64,000 nt of DNA, from assembly GCA_964408455.1 (NCBI GenBank), contig CAYOZN010000013.1:1-64000 (forward strand), read 5' to 3'. This document shows positions 17,934 through 26,200 of this stretch, in pieces. Within the stretch, counting starts at the first letter, position 1. Each line of letters opens with the position of its first letter. The DNA is from CAYOZN01 sp964408455 (GTDB lineage Bacteria; Planctomycetota; Phycisphaerae; UBA1845; UTPLA1). A model generated the notes under the pieces. It was not told where the DNA came from and did not search any database. It saw only the letters and a program-made list of their open reading frames with translations. The translations under genes and the position numbers were made by a program.

Positions 17934-19607
17934 ATGGCCTACACCGTCCTCGCCCGAAAATTCCGCAGCCAGACCTTCGACGAAGTCGTGGGTCAGCCCG
18001 CCATTGTCGAGACGCTCAAGCACGCAATCGAGCAGGATCGCATTCACCACGGATACCTCTTCTGCGGCACCCGCGGCGTGGGCAAGACGTCGATGGCCCG
18101 CATCCTCGCCAAGGCCCTCAACTGTCACGCGGCGGACGCCCCGACGACGCAGCCCTGCGGCAAGTGCGACTCGTGCATCAACGTCGCCCGCGGCGAAGAT
18201 GTCGACGTCGTCGAAATCGACGCCGCCAGCAACACCGGCGTCGATAACATCCGCGAATTGCGCACCAACGCGATTTACCGCCCGGCCCGTTCGCGATTCA
18301 AGATTTACATCATCGACGAAGTGCACATGCTCTCCACCGGGGCATTCAACGCCCTGCTCAAGACACTCGAGGAGCCGCCCGGCCACGTCAAGTTCATCTT
18401 TGCCACCACCGAGTCCCACAAGGTCCCGGCCACCATCCTCAGCCGCGTGCAGCGGTTCGATTTCAAGAGCATCCAGCCCGCCGAGATCGCCGAACAGCTC
18501 CGAGCCATCTGCAAGGCCGAAGGTGTCAAGATCGACGACGCCTCCGCGCGGCGACTCTCGCGCCTGGCCAATGGCTCCATGCGCGATGCCCTCAGCCTGC
18601 TCGACCAGGTGTTGTCCATGGCCGGCAAGAGCATCACCGGTGAACTGGTCGATCGCCTCTTTCCCGCCGCCCACGACGAACTGTCGGCCGCCCTCATCGA
18701 TAAGCTCGCCGATCGCGATCCCGCCGGCGCCCTCGATGCCCTCGATCGCTGCCTCGGCGAGGGCGTCACGCTCGATCTCTGGTGCTCGCTCATGATCCAG
18801 CAGCTTCGCGATCTGATGGTCCTGCGCGTCTGCGGCGCCCAGACCGACCTGGTCGACGTGCCCGCCGGCCTGCGCGAGCGCCTCGTGCAGCAGGCCGCCC
18901 GCTTCGATGGCTCGGCCTTCGTCCACATGATCTCGGTGCTGGAGGAGCTGCGCCGCTCCGTCAAGTCCTCCGGCGCCGGCCGTGCCCTGGTCGAAGCGGC
19001 GGTCATCCGCATGGCCGAGTCGTCCAACTTCGCCGATATCGAAACGCTGCTCTCCGCCGTGCAGGCATCCTCCGGCGGCGCTGCCCCGTCGCAGCGCACC
19101 GCGGCAGCGCCGCCACGAACCGGTCCCGCTGCCTCCCCGCCGCGCCCCGCTCCCGCTTCGCATCGCGGCCCGGCCGCGCCGCCATCGCGCAGCGCACCGG
19201 CCAGCGGCGTACCCGGCATAAAAAAAAACGCCCCGGCGGTAGAGGCTAGCGCGTCCAGCCCGCAAGCCGGACCGTATCGATCCAGTGCCGCCCAGGGTGC
19301 ACCGCCCGCTGCCGCCCCCACCGAGCCGGGACGAACGCAGGCCTCTTCCGATGCCCCGGCGGCGCCGCTGCACGCGCCTCGCCCCGCACCTCCCTCCGCC
19401 ATGCGCCGCGGTCCCGCGCCCGCGCAGGGCCCCGCCGCCCGCCCGCCCGCGAGCGTGCGAAAGACCACGTCCGACGATCTCCGTGCCGCCAACGCCGAGC
19501 CCCTCATTCGTGAGGCCCTCGACCTTTTCGGCGGTCAAGTCGTCGAGGTCTACCGCGCCAGCCCGGCCCCAGCCGCCGACACCGATTCCTCGGACGAAGA
19601 AACCTAG
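17934..19607 (+). CDS. dnaX: DNA polymerase III subunit gamma/tau
   Basis: 557 residues. AAA+ clamp-loader ATPase with Walker A in CGTRGVGKTSMA, zinc Cys in CGKCDSC, Walker B region IIDEVHML and the SRC motif ILSRVQRF; clamp-loader domain III ends near 360-370. From about 380 the protein is Ala/Pro-rich and low complexity up to about 515, then has a short C-terminal domain (DDLRAANAEPLIREALDLFG). An A9 run at 19220-19228 lies in the linker, with a stop in the -1 frame seven codons on, predicting a 438-residue gamma-like form (see separate entry). Start ATG 17934, with GAGG upstream. Confidence 0.95.
   Translation: MAYTVLARKFRSQTFDEVVGQPAIVETLKHAIEQDRIHHGYLFCGTRGVGKTSMARILAKALNCHAADAPTTQPCGKCDSCINVARGEDVDVVEIDAASNTGVDNIRELRTNAIYRPARSRFKIYIIDEVHMLSTGAFNALLKTLEEPPGHVKFIFATTESHKVPATILSRVQRFDFKSIQPAEIAEQLRAICKAEGVKIDDASARRLSRLANGSMRDALSLLDQVLSMAGKSITGELVDRLFPAAHDELSAALIDKLADRDPAGALDALDRCLGEGVTLDLWCSLMIQQLRDLMVLRVCGAQTDLVDVPAGLRERLVQQAARFDGSAFVHMISVLEELRRSVKSSGAGRALVEAAVIRMAESSNFADIETLLSAVQASSGGAAPSQRTAAAPPRTGPAASPPRPAPASHRGPAAPPSRSAPASGVPGIKKNAPAVEASASSPQAGPYRSSAAQGAPPAAAPTEPGRTQASSDAPAAPLHAPRPAPPSAMRRGPAPAQGPAARPPASVRKTTSDDLRAANAEPLIREALDLFGGQVVEVYRASPAPAADTDSSDEET
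19220..19249 (+). promoter_or_regulatory. A9 slippage site and -1-frame stop in dnaX
   Basis: Codons ATA AAA AAA AAC contain nine As (19220-19228). A -1 ribosomal shift, or insertion of one A by RNA polymerase, leads to KKKRPGGRG and TAG at 19247-19249. The truncated product would be 438 residues and keep all three clamp-loader domains. Confidence 0.65.
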
Positions 19608-19639
19608 CCCAGGCTCACCAAGCCCCCATCCGCACAACA

Positions 19640-20035
19640 GTGCCCCGTGCGCTAAACAGAGCCCCGTGCGCTAAACAGAGCCCCGTGCGCTAAACAGAGC
19701 CCCGTGCTGTGCACGGGGTCGGCGGAGAAAACGCCCAAACCCCAACCACCGCCCCGCGCGCAAGGCTCGGCAGAAAAAACGCCCAAACGCCAACCACCGC
19801 TCCGCGCGCAAGGCGCGGCAGAGAAAACGCCCAAACTCCAACCACCGCTCCGCGCGCAACACAACCCCTCGCGCTCAAGGGCCCGCGCGCTCAACAGAGC
19901 CCCGTGCTGTGCACGGGGTCGGCAGAGAAAACGCCCAAACGCCAACCACCGCGCCGCGCGCAAGGCTCGGCAGAGAAAACGCCCAAACTCCAACCAGCGC
20001 TCCGCGCGCAACAAGGCACGGAGCGCCGCATGCCC
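19640..20035. repeat. Composite tandem array: 19-bp and 48-bp repeats
   Basis: First, three 19-bp units (GCCCCGTGCGCTAAACAGA, from 19642), ending in a GTGCACGGGG hairpin. Then five 48-bp units (core GAGAAAACGCCCAAAC, CGCGCGCAAGGCTCGGCA) between 19720 and 20010. They are interrupted by a 60-bp stretch that repeats the CCCCGTGCTGTGCACGGGG hairpin. The period is a multiple of three, so long open frames cross it on both strands, but codon content and the lack of starts argue against translation. Confidence 0.9.
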
Positions 20036-20183
20036 CGCCCACCTTGCGGCCATCTCGTCACGGAACGCTGTGACACTTTGGGAACCTGTCACACGAAAAA
20101 AATTTATGGACAGTCCCGCCTCACGCTTGCGGCCGTGGCGCGACCCCGGCGGGTCTCCGAAAATCGGTACCCAGCGGCCCGGC

Positions 20184-21653
20184 CTACCTTCGCAACGCGC
20201 GCGTCCAGACGACGTAAAACACCGCCAGCCCCGCCAGCAGCCCCAGCGTCATCACGCTGTCGTACGATGCCGCCGTTGCATCCTCGTCGACCCACGTGCG
20301 CACGTCGCTCCAGACGATGCTCGCGCCGATCGCCGCCTGAAATCCGATCAGCAGGCACGCCATCGCGACACCTGCGGGCGCGCGGTACACCCCGGGGGGA
20401 AATCCGGTGCCCGCGCGCTCGTCCCGCAGACGAAACACGATCAGGCTCAGGTACGTCAACCCGAACAGAATCGACGCCGCGAGAAAGTAGATCTGCAGAA
20501 TCTGCTCAAACCGCCGGTTCGCCACGAACGCGCAGGCCAGGAGCCCGCTCAGCAGCAGCGATGCCACCGGCGACTGGTGCCGCGACATCGCCGCCAGCCG
20601 CCGCGGCGCCAGCCCGTCGCGCGCCATGGCATACGTCACGCGCACGTTCGCCAGGAACATCGCCGACAGCGTGCCCGCGCAGATCAGCATGCTTACCAGC
20701 AGGATCGGCACGCGCACGCCCTCGCCGAACCGCCGCGACAGTGCCATGGCATGGACATCGGCGCGCCCCGCCATCTCGTCCGGCGACAGCGCGCAGAGCA
20801 GAGCATAGTTGTACGCCAGGTACACCGCCGTCAGTATGCACACCGCCGAAATCAGCGCCCGCGGCATGCCGCGCTGCACGTCGTGCATCTCCTCCGCCAG
20901 CCGGGCGGGGTCCGTCGCCCCCGTGTACGGCCAGAACGCCGCCAGCGCCGCGATGAACACCACGTGCGCCGACAACGGCTCGCGGGCAAGGTCCGTCGTG
21001 ACCGCGCTCGGCATAGAGCCGCCGGCCGCGATCAGTGCGCCGGCCGCGATGCCCAGCACCGCCAGCGTCTTCAATGCCGTGAGCAGGTTCTGCGTGACTG
21101 CCCCGGTCCGCAGCCCGGCCGCGTTGAGTGTCACCACGATGACAATCGCCGCCGCTCCGATGGCCGGCGACGCCCAGCCCGCGTCCCAACCGGCCAACTC
21201 GGCCCCGAAGTCGCCGAACGCCGCGGCCACCGTCCCCGCCCCGGCCCCCAGAATGAAAATCGTGCAGGACCAGCCGAAGAAAAAGGCAACGAAGCGGCCG
21301 TACGCCTCTTTGAGGTACTGGTATTCGCCGCCCGCCATCGGAAACCGCGTGGCCAGCTCTGCCGTCACCAGGCTCTGCATCAGCGTGATGATTCCCGCCG
21401 CCAGCCAGATGAGAAGGATGAGCCACGGCGAGGCAATGTGCATCGCCACGTCGCCCGGCGTGCGGAAGATGCCCGAACCGATCGCGGCGCCGAGGGCGGT
21501 GCACGCGATCGTCGTCGCGCCGACCATGCGGCGCAGCGGCGATGTTCCCGGATCAGTGCCCGTTGCCGCGGCAGCGCAACTCGGCCGCCCGCCCGCGGCT
21601 CCACCGGCGCCGGGAGGCTGTGGACATGAAGCCTGCTCATCCGGTGTTTTCAC
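20184..21653 (-). CDS. APC-family amino acid permease
   Basis: 489 residues from a GTG at 21653 that overlaps the purC stop (GTGA). About twelve hydrophobic helices. TM1 carries ALGAAIGSGIFRTPG, the substrate-binding signature of APC transporters, and later GGEYQYLKEAYG matches the LAT/APC consensus. The N-terminal 45 residues are Ala/Gly/Pro-rich and cytoplasmic. Likely an amino acid/polyamine importer or exchanger in the inner membrane; substrate unknown. Translational coupling to purC is the only clue to its expression. Confidence 0.85.
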   Translation of the reverse strand: MKTPDEQASCPQPPGAGGAAGGRPSCAAAATGTDPGTSPLRRMVGATTIACTALGAAIGSGIFRTPGDVAMHIASPWLILLIWLAAGIITLMQSLVTAELATRFPMAGGEYQYLKEAYGRFVAFFFGWSCTIFILGAGAGTVAAAFGDFGAELAGWDAGWASPAIGAAAIVIVVTLNAAGLRTGAVTQNLLTALKTLAVLGIAAGALIAAGGSMPSAVTTDLAREPLSAHVVFIAALAAFWPYTGATDPARLAEEMHDVQRGMPRALISAVCILTAVYLAYNYALLCALSPDEMAGRADVHAMALSRRFGEGVRVPILLVSMLICAGTLSAMFLANVRVTYAMARDGLAPRRLAAMSRHQSPVASLLLSGLLACAFVANRRFEQILQIYFLAASILFGLTYLSLIVFRLRDERAGTGFPPGVYRAPAGVAMACLLIGFQAAIGASIVWSDVRTWVDEDATAASYDSVMTLGLLAGLAVFYVVWTRALRR

Positions 21654-22606
21654 GGCGCAAGCCCGCGACCCGTCACCAGCCGCAACGCCTCGAGGTAGCG
21701 CTCCGACGTCGCGCGAATGACATCCGGCGGCAGCGACGGCGCCGGATCGGTCTTGTCCCATTCGCCCGCGTCGCAAAGCGCCTGAAGATGGTTTCGCACG
21801 AACTGCTTGTCGAAGCTCTCCTGATCGCGACCCGGCTCATAGCGATCCGCCGGCCACAGCCGGCTCGAGTCCGGCGTCAGGACCTCGTCGATGAGGATCG
21901 GTCCATCAGCCGTCAGCCCGAATTCGAACTTGGTGTCCGCCAGGATCAGCCCGCGCGATTCCAGGAATTCGCTCGCCTCACGATAAAGCATCAGCGTGCG
22001 ATCCCGCAGGATTGTCATCAACTCGCGGCCCACGCGATCGCAGCAGGCGTCGAACGAAATGTTCTCGTCGTGGCCGCTCGCCGCCTTGTTCGCCGGCGTG
22101 AAGATCGGCTCCGGCAGCCGCTCACACTGCCGCAGGCCCGGTGGCAGTTCGATACCGCACACGCTCCCCGTCGTGCGATAGTCCTTCCAACCGCTGCCGG
22201 CGAGGTAGCCTCGCGCAACACACTCGATGGGAACCACGTCCGCCTTGCGACAAAGCATCGAGCGGCCGGCAATTTGATCGGCGACCGATTCAAATCCGGC
22301 GGGCGCCCGCTCCCGGACAACTTCGATCAGGTGGTGCGGAAGTTTCCCCGTGAATCGATCGAACCAGAAGGCCGACACCTCGGTCAGAACGCGGCCTTTG
22401 CACGGAATGGGATCGGGCAGCACGCAGTCGAACGCGCTGATCCGGTCGGTCGCGACGATAAGCAGCCGCTCGCCCAGATCGAACACGTCTCGCACCTTGC
22501 CGCGGCGCACGGGAACGCCCGGCGCCTCAACGCGGGAAACGACGGGATGTTGGCACTCGGGGGACATGTCTGCCGGATGTTCCTGCGGCCGGGCGTCCGT
22601 TGGCAT
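21650..22606 (-). CDS. purC: SAICAR synthase PurC
   Basis: 318 residues from the ATG at 22606; MSPECQ at 22567 is an alternative start. The enzyme joins aspartate to CAIR in purine synthesis. Signatures: RGKVRDVFDLG (ATP site), LIVATDRISAFDCVLP, SMLCRKADVVPIECVARGY and LADTKFEFGL, with the IDEVLTPDSSRLWP block. This is the long eukaryote-like PurC variant of about 300 residues rather than the 240-residue E. coli form. The downstream permease overlaps by 4 bp. Confidence 0.95.
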   Translation of the reverse strand: MPTDARPQEHPADMSPECQHPVVSRVEAPGVPVRRGKVRDVFDLGERLLIVATDRISAFDCVLPDPIPCKGRVLTEVSAFWFDRFTGKLPHHLIEVVRERAPAGFESVADQIAGRSMLCRKADVVPIECVARGYLAGSGWKDYRTTGSVCGIELPPGLRQCERLPEPIFTPANKAASGHDENISFDACCDRVGRELMTILRDRTLMLYREASEFLESRGLILADTKFEFGLTADGPILIDEVLTPDSSRLWPADRYEPGRDQESFDKQFVRNHLQALCDAGEWDKTDPAPSLPPDVIRATSERYLEALRLVTGRGLAP

Positions 22607-22864
22607 TGCCGCCGGCTCCGTAGCGGGAAGGTATCGGTCGCGCTTTCCGCTCGTCAAGCGGGGCCGGCACGGCATTCGGAGCTCATCGCCGGACGCCGGG
22701 GAGAGAAATCGCAGTAAAACTAGAGAGATTTTGCGGCTCACCGGCAAAAAACCGTTGATTTACAGGGGTTCTGTCGCTACCTTTTGCAGCCGGTCCGGGC
22801 AGCGTTACGCCCGGCCGTGAAAAAAAGCGTCACGCACCCGGTACTGTTCTCTTAAGGAGATGAT

Positions 22865-23179
22865 ATGGCAGCAGGTATGAGCAAGACGGCGCTGATGCGC
22901 CACTTGGCCGAGCAGAACAACATGACCCGCGGTCAGGTTGCGGAATTTCTCGATGCGCTGGTATCGACGGCCTACAAGGAGTGCAAGAACGGCTTTACGA
23001 TTCCCGGTCTCGGAAAGCTGGTACTGGTGAACCGCAAGGCGCGCATGGGGCGAAACCCGGCTACCGGCGAGACCATCAAGATTCCCGCCAAGAAGGTCCT
23101 CAAGTTCCGTGTTGCCAAGGCCTGCAAGGACGCGGTCCTGGGTTCCTCCGGCGGCAAGAAGAAGGCCACCAAGAAGTAA
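22865..23179 (+). CDS. HU-family DNA-binding protein
   Basis: 104 residues. Dimeric nucleoid protein that bends DNA. It carries the HU/IHF arm signature GRNPATGETIKIPA and ends in a Lys-rich tail (GGKKKATKK), extending the usual 90-residue fold. A strong Shine-Dalgarno sequence (TAAGGAGATGAT) sits 5-8 nt before the ATG, fitting high expression. A strong intrinsic terminator follows 27 bp after the stop. HU or IHF-like subtype not resolved. Confidence 0.95.
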   Translation: MAAGMSKTALMRHLAEQNNMTRGQVAEFLDALVSTAYKECKNGFTIPGLGKLVLVNRKARMGRNPATGETIKIPAKKVLKFRVAKACKDAVLGSSGGKKKATKK

Positions 23180-23528
23180 TCCTTTTCCCCGCCTTGTAAA
23201 CAGAAGCGCCCCGCTGCTCCCCTCAGGGTGAGGCGGGGCGATTTTTTTGTGTCGTGGTGAGTCGATCGGGACGAAACGGTGGACCGTGTCTATGATTGTC
23301 GTGCTTTTTGCGAGGGGCAAATCGAGCTGCCGGTTTGGAGCGCCGGTGGCGAACGAACTGAACCCTCGTTGGATGCTCGCCGTATAAGGCGAGCCTGGTT
23401 GAGGCGATTGGCCCGGCGCTTGACTTGGCGTTGGCGACGGGACATCCTTTGCACCCCTGTTTCCCGCCCCGCGCCGCCCGATGGTTTTGGGCCCGGGCGT
23501 GTTACCGCCAGAAAGGATGGCTCAGACG
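23180..23528 (+). other. HU to DksA-like intergenic region
   Basis: Apart from the terminator at 23207-23248, about 280 bp carry no convincing gene. TTGACT at 23421-23426 could be a -35 box for the downstream gene, but no good -10 follows at the right distance. Confidence 0.4.
23207..23248 (+). terminator. Intrinsic terminator after the HU gene
   Basis: Stem CGCCCCGC (23207-23214) / GCGGGGCG (23233-23240), with an inner CCCTCAGGGTGAGG segment, then A and seven Ts (23242-23248). Confidence 0.92.
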
Positions 23529-24197
23529 ATGGCTGCATCCCGAAAAACTTCCGGCAGCAAGTCGTCGCGCGGCAAGTCCGCAGCCAAGTCCGGTGCACGA
23601 TCAACCACGAACCGAAAGTCAGCCGCCTCGTCCACCAGCTCCGCCAACAAGGCCAGAATGAAAAAAGTCAGCACCGCCAAGACCAAAAAGCCCGCCTCCG
23701 AGTCCAAGCCCCCCGCCCGATCGCGCTCGACTGCGGCCGCGTCCACCGAAACCAGGGCGCGCCGCAAGGGTGAATCGCAGGATGGTGAAACCACCGCCAA
23801 GGTGACGCTCGATCCCGAACTGCTGAACACCATCCGCGAGGCCCTGGTGTTTCAACGCCAGCAACTGCTGTCGGTCGTCCAGTCCACCAAGTCGGCCCTG
23901 GCCGAAAAGGCGGTCGACCTGGCAGACGTCAGCGACCGTGCTTCCGGCGGATTTGAAGACGAGCTGTCCGTGGGCCTTTTGGCCATTGAGGCGGCCCAGA
24001 TCGACGAGATCGAGGCGGCGATCGAGCGGATCGACGAGGGAACCTACGGCTTGTGCGTCGACTGCAAGAAGCCCATCCCGCGCAAACGGATGGAGGTCCT
24101 GCCGTTTGCCCAGCGCTGCGTCAATTGCGAAGACATGCGTCAGCGCCGGTCGCGCATGGCCGGCGCATTCGACGATGATGATGACGATCGCGATTGA
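23529..24197 (+). CDS. DksA/TraR-family C4 zinc-finger protein with basic N-tail
   Basis: 222 residues from the ATG at 23529, with AAAGGA 10-12 nt upstream; 23517 is possible. The C-terminal half (about 95-222) has the coiled coil and the C4 zinc finger CVDCKKPIPRKRMEVLPFAQ, then RCVNC, of DksA-like RNA-polymerase-binding proteins. The coil tip has DVSDRASGGFEDE instead of the E. coli tip sequence. The first 80 residues are Lys/Ser/Ala-rich, like a histone H1 tail. Likely a transcription regulator acting on RNA polymerase or rRNA promoters; inferred from family only. Confidence 0.85.
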   Translation: MAASRKTSGSKSSRGKSAAKSGARSTTNRKSAASSTSSANKARMKKVSTAKTKKPASESKPPARSRSTAAASTETRARRKGESQDGETTAKVTLDPELLNTIREALVFQRQQLLSVVQSTKSALAEKAVDLADVSDRASGGFEDELSVGLLAIEAAQIDEIEAAIERIDEGTYGLCVDCKKPIPRKRMEVLPFAQRCVNCEDMRQRRSRMAGAFDDDDDDRD

Positions 24198-24233
24198 GCC
24201 GGGCCGATCCCCCGGCGGCAATGGCCGGACGGC

Positions 24234-24605
24234 CTACATCTTGGAAAGCGTCTGGCTGCGGCCCTCTCGACTGATCTTCAGGGACTTGTTGAACGCATTG
24301 TACATGGCGTCGTAGATCGCGTCGGGCCTTCGCGGCTGCATCAGCCGCAGTGAGACGCCGTCAAACTCGTACTTTCCCCGCCAGGTTTCCGCTTCTCCGG
24401 CATCGTTCCGCGCCGCGGCCACAAAGTCGCCGTTTTCCTTGAATTCGGCCTGCGTGATGTACTGGACCGCGCCATCGGGGGCCTCCGGCGCCTTCCAGCT
24501 GCCATGAATGGCCGACCCGCAGCCGGCCGACAGCAAGGCGAGGGCACAGGCCGTCGCGGCATACGAGATCGGCGTCCAGTGGTTGGTGTTCCTGATTGGC
24601 TTCAT
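24234..24605 (-). CDS. Hypothetical lipoprotein
   Basis: 123 residues from the ATG at 24605; ATG 24617 is an alternative. Signal peptide with lipobox ALLSAGC. The mature part of about 95 residues contains [21 protein letters not shown], which looks like a small lipocalin-type or DUF beta-sheet fold. No family recognised. It points towards the DksA-like gene and stands alone. Confidence 0.7.
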   Translation of the reverse strand: MKPIRNTNHWTPISYAATACALALLSAGCGSAIHGSWKAPEAPDGAVQYITQAEFKENGDFVAAARNDAGEAETWRGKYEFDGVSLRLMQPRRPDAIYDAMYNAFNKSLKISREGRSQTLSKM

Positions 24606-24888
24606 GGAGATTTGCATCCTGACGGCAAGGAAACTACTCCGCTATCGAGGAGACTGTCAACACGCCCGTGCACAGCCGGCGCTCGGCATTTCCCGGGAAC
24701 TCCAGGGGCCCGGCACATCGCGATTGCAGATTATCGCGGCTGATGTAAGATTATCCGGTTCGGGTGATTGCGCGGCATTCGGTCGATCCACGACCGCCGC
24801 TCCTCCACCCGACGTACGCACCAGCCGAGACGTTTTGCGCCTGCGTGGGCGTTCCGCGCGGGCGGCAGGTTCGTCGCCCGGGAGATTT

Positions 24889-25113
24889 ATGGCAGGTTCA
24901 GAACCCATCGAAGTCGAAGCAGACGTGATCCAGGCGCTGCCCAACACCATGTTTCGTTTGCAGTTCGAGCACAACGGCAAGACGCACCAGGTCCTGGGTC
25001 ATATCTCCGGCCGCCTGCGCAAGAACTTCATCCGCATCCTGCCCGGCGATCGCGTTCGCGTCGAGCTGAGCCCCTACGACCTGACGCGCGGCCGCATCAC
25101 GCGGCGGCTGTAA
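24889..25113 (+). CDS. infA: Translation initiation factor IF-1
   Basis: 74 residues, the normal IF-1 length, one OB-fold. Family signatures: [34 protein letters not shown] and [17 protein letters not shown] sits 4-8 nt before the ATG. It binds the 30S A-site region during initiation. It stands alone here, not next to secY or rpmJ as in many bacteria. Confidence 0.97.
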   Translation: MAGSEPIEVEADVIQALPNTMFRLQFEHNGKTHQVLGHISGRLRKNFIRILPGDRVRVELSPYDLTRGRITRRL

Positions 25114-25141
25114 GCAGCGCGTTGCCCCGCATCATCCCCGC

Positions 25142-26062
25142 TTATGCCATTCGGTTGGCATCCCCCTCCGGTTCACCGTAGGCGTGCACGATCTGCGTCA
25201 CCAGCCGGTGCCGGACGATGTCCTGCCGGCCGAGCCGCACGATGCGGATGCCGTCGACGCCGGTCAGCCGCTGCACCGCATCCACCAGCCCGCTGCGAAC
25301 ATTCGCACCCAGGTCCGACTGGCGGTCGTCGCCGGTCACGATCATCTTGCTGTGATTGCCCAGCCGCGTCAAAAACATCAGCATCTGCTGGGGCGTGGCG
25401 TTCTGTGCCTCGTCGAGGATGATGACGGAGCTGTTGAGGGTGCGCCCGCGCATGAATGCCAGCGGGATGACCTCGATCACGTCGTTGACCATGAATCGCT
25501 TGATCTGGTCGAAGTCCATCATGTCGTGCATGGCGTCGAAGAGCGGCCGCAGATAGGGATTGACCTTGGCCTGGAGATCGCCGGGCAGATAGCCGAGCTT
25601 CTCGCCGGCCTCGACCGCGGGGCGGGCCAGCACGATGCGCTTGATGCGGTTCTGCTTGAGCAGTGACAGTGCCATGGCAACGGCCATGTACGTCTTGCCG
25701 GTGCCCGACGGCCCGACGCAGAAGCACAGGTCGGCCTCGAGCATGGCGGAGAGGTATTCCTCCTGCCCCTCGGTGCGCGGCCGCACCGGCAGGTTCTTGC
25801 GGTAGACTTCGATGATGTTGGCGCTGGCATGCTGATCGCCGGGCCTTGTCGCATATTCGACGAGGGCATCGGACAGGTCCGTCGCCTCGATCTGCCCGGT
25901 CCGGCGGAGCTTGTCCTGGAGCGACTCGACGACGGCGGCGGCCTTGGCGACGGCATCGGCATGGCCGACCAGCTTGAGCGTCGCGCCGCGTGCAAACATC
26001 TTGACGCCGAGGGCCTCGCGCAGGGTGCGGAGGTTGACATCGCCGGGGCCGTAAAGCTGCAT
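25142..26062 (-). CDS. PhoH-family ATPase (ATG start); real start may be further upstream
   Basis: 306 residues from the ATG at 26062. P-loop FCVGPSGTGKTYMAVAMAL; Walker B VIILDEAQNATPQQM; sensor VTGDDRQSDL. PhoH proteins are ATPases linked to RNA metabolism and phosphate stress. Typical PhoH N-termini begin about 12-15 residues earlier with a block like LTLEGGDDERMQ, and that block is present here upstream of the ATG in the same frame. The only Shine-Dalgarno sequence (GGGAGG, 26116-26121) is 8 nt before an in-frame ATC at 26107, so an AUC start is possible. cdsA lies upstream on the same strand. Confidence 0.92.
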   Translation of the reverse strand: MQLYGPGDVNLRTLREALGVKMFARGATLKLVGHADAVAKAAAVVESLQDKLRRTGQIEATDLSDALVEYATRPGDQHASANIIEVYRKNLPVRPRTEGQEEYLSAMLEADLCFCVGPSGTGKTYMAVAMALSLLKQNRIKRIVLARPAVEAGEKLGYLPGDLQAKVNPYLRPLFDAMHDMMDFDQIKRFMVNDVIEVIPLAFMRGRTLNSSVIILDEAQNATPQQMLMFLTRLGNHSKMIVTGDDRQSDLGANVRSGLVDAVQRLTGVDGIRIVRLGRQDIVRHRLVTQIVHAYGEPEGDANRMA

Positions 26063-26200
26063 GCGCTCGTCGTCGCCGCCTTCGAGGGTGAGAACAAGTT
26101 CAGAGATGGATATCGCCTCCCGCTGATTTGGACTGAAGTCGCTGCACCAGTGACTCGCGGCCGGCGGCCTTGCGGCGCACCGCCGGGTGCGGTTCCGGGT

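Noticed and set aside
17910..19637. 575-residue minus-strand frame opposite dnaX
   Set aside because: Gly/Ala/Asp-rich shadow of dnaX; no family features.
19652..20092. Minus-strand frame through the 48-bp array (FGRFLCRALRAERWL repeats)
   Set aside because: The repeat period is a multiple of three, so any frame without stops stays open. Composition and lack of a start site do not support a protein.
19704..21629. 641-residue plus-strand frame over the 48-bp array and the permease
   Set aside because: It is mostly antisense to the APC permease and purC and is repeat-derived at its start; no ribosome-binding site or domain.
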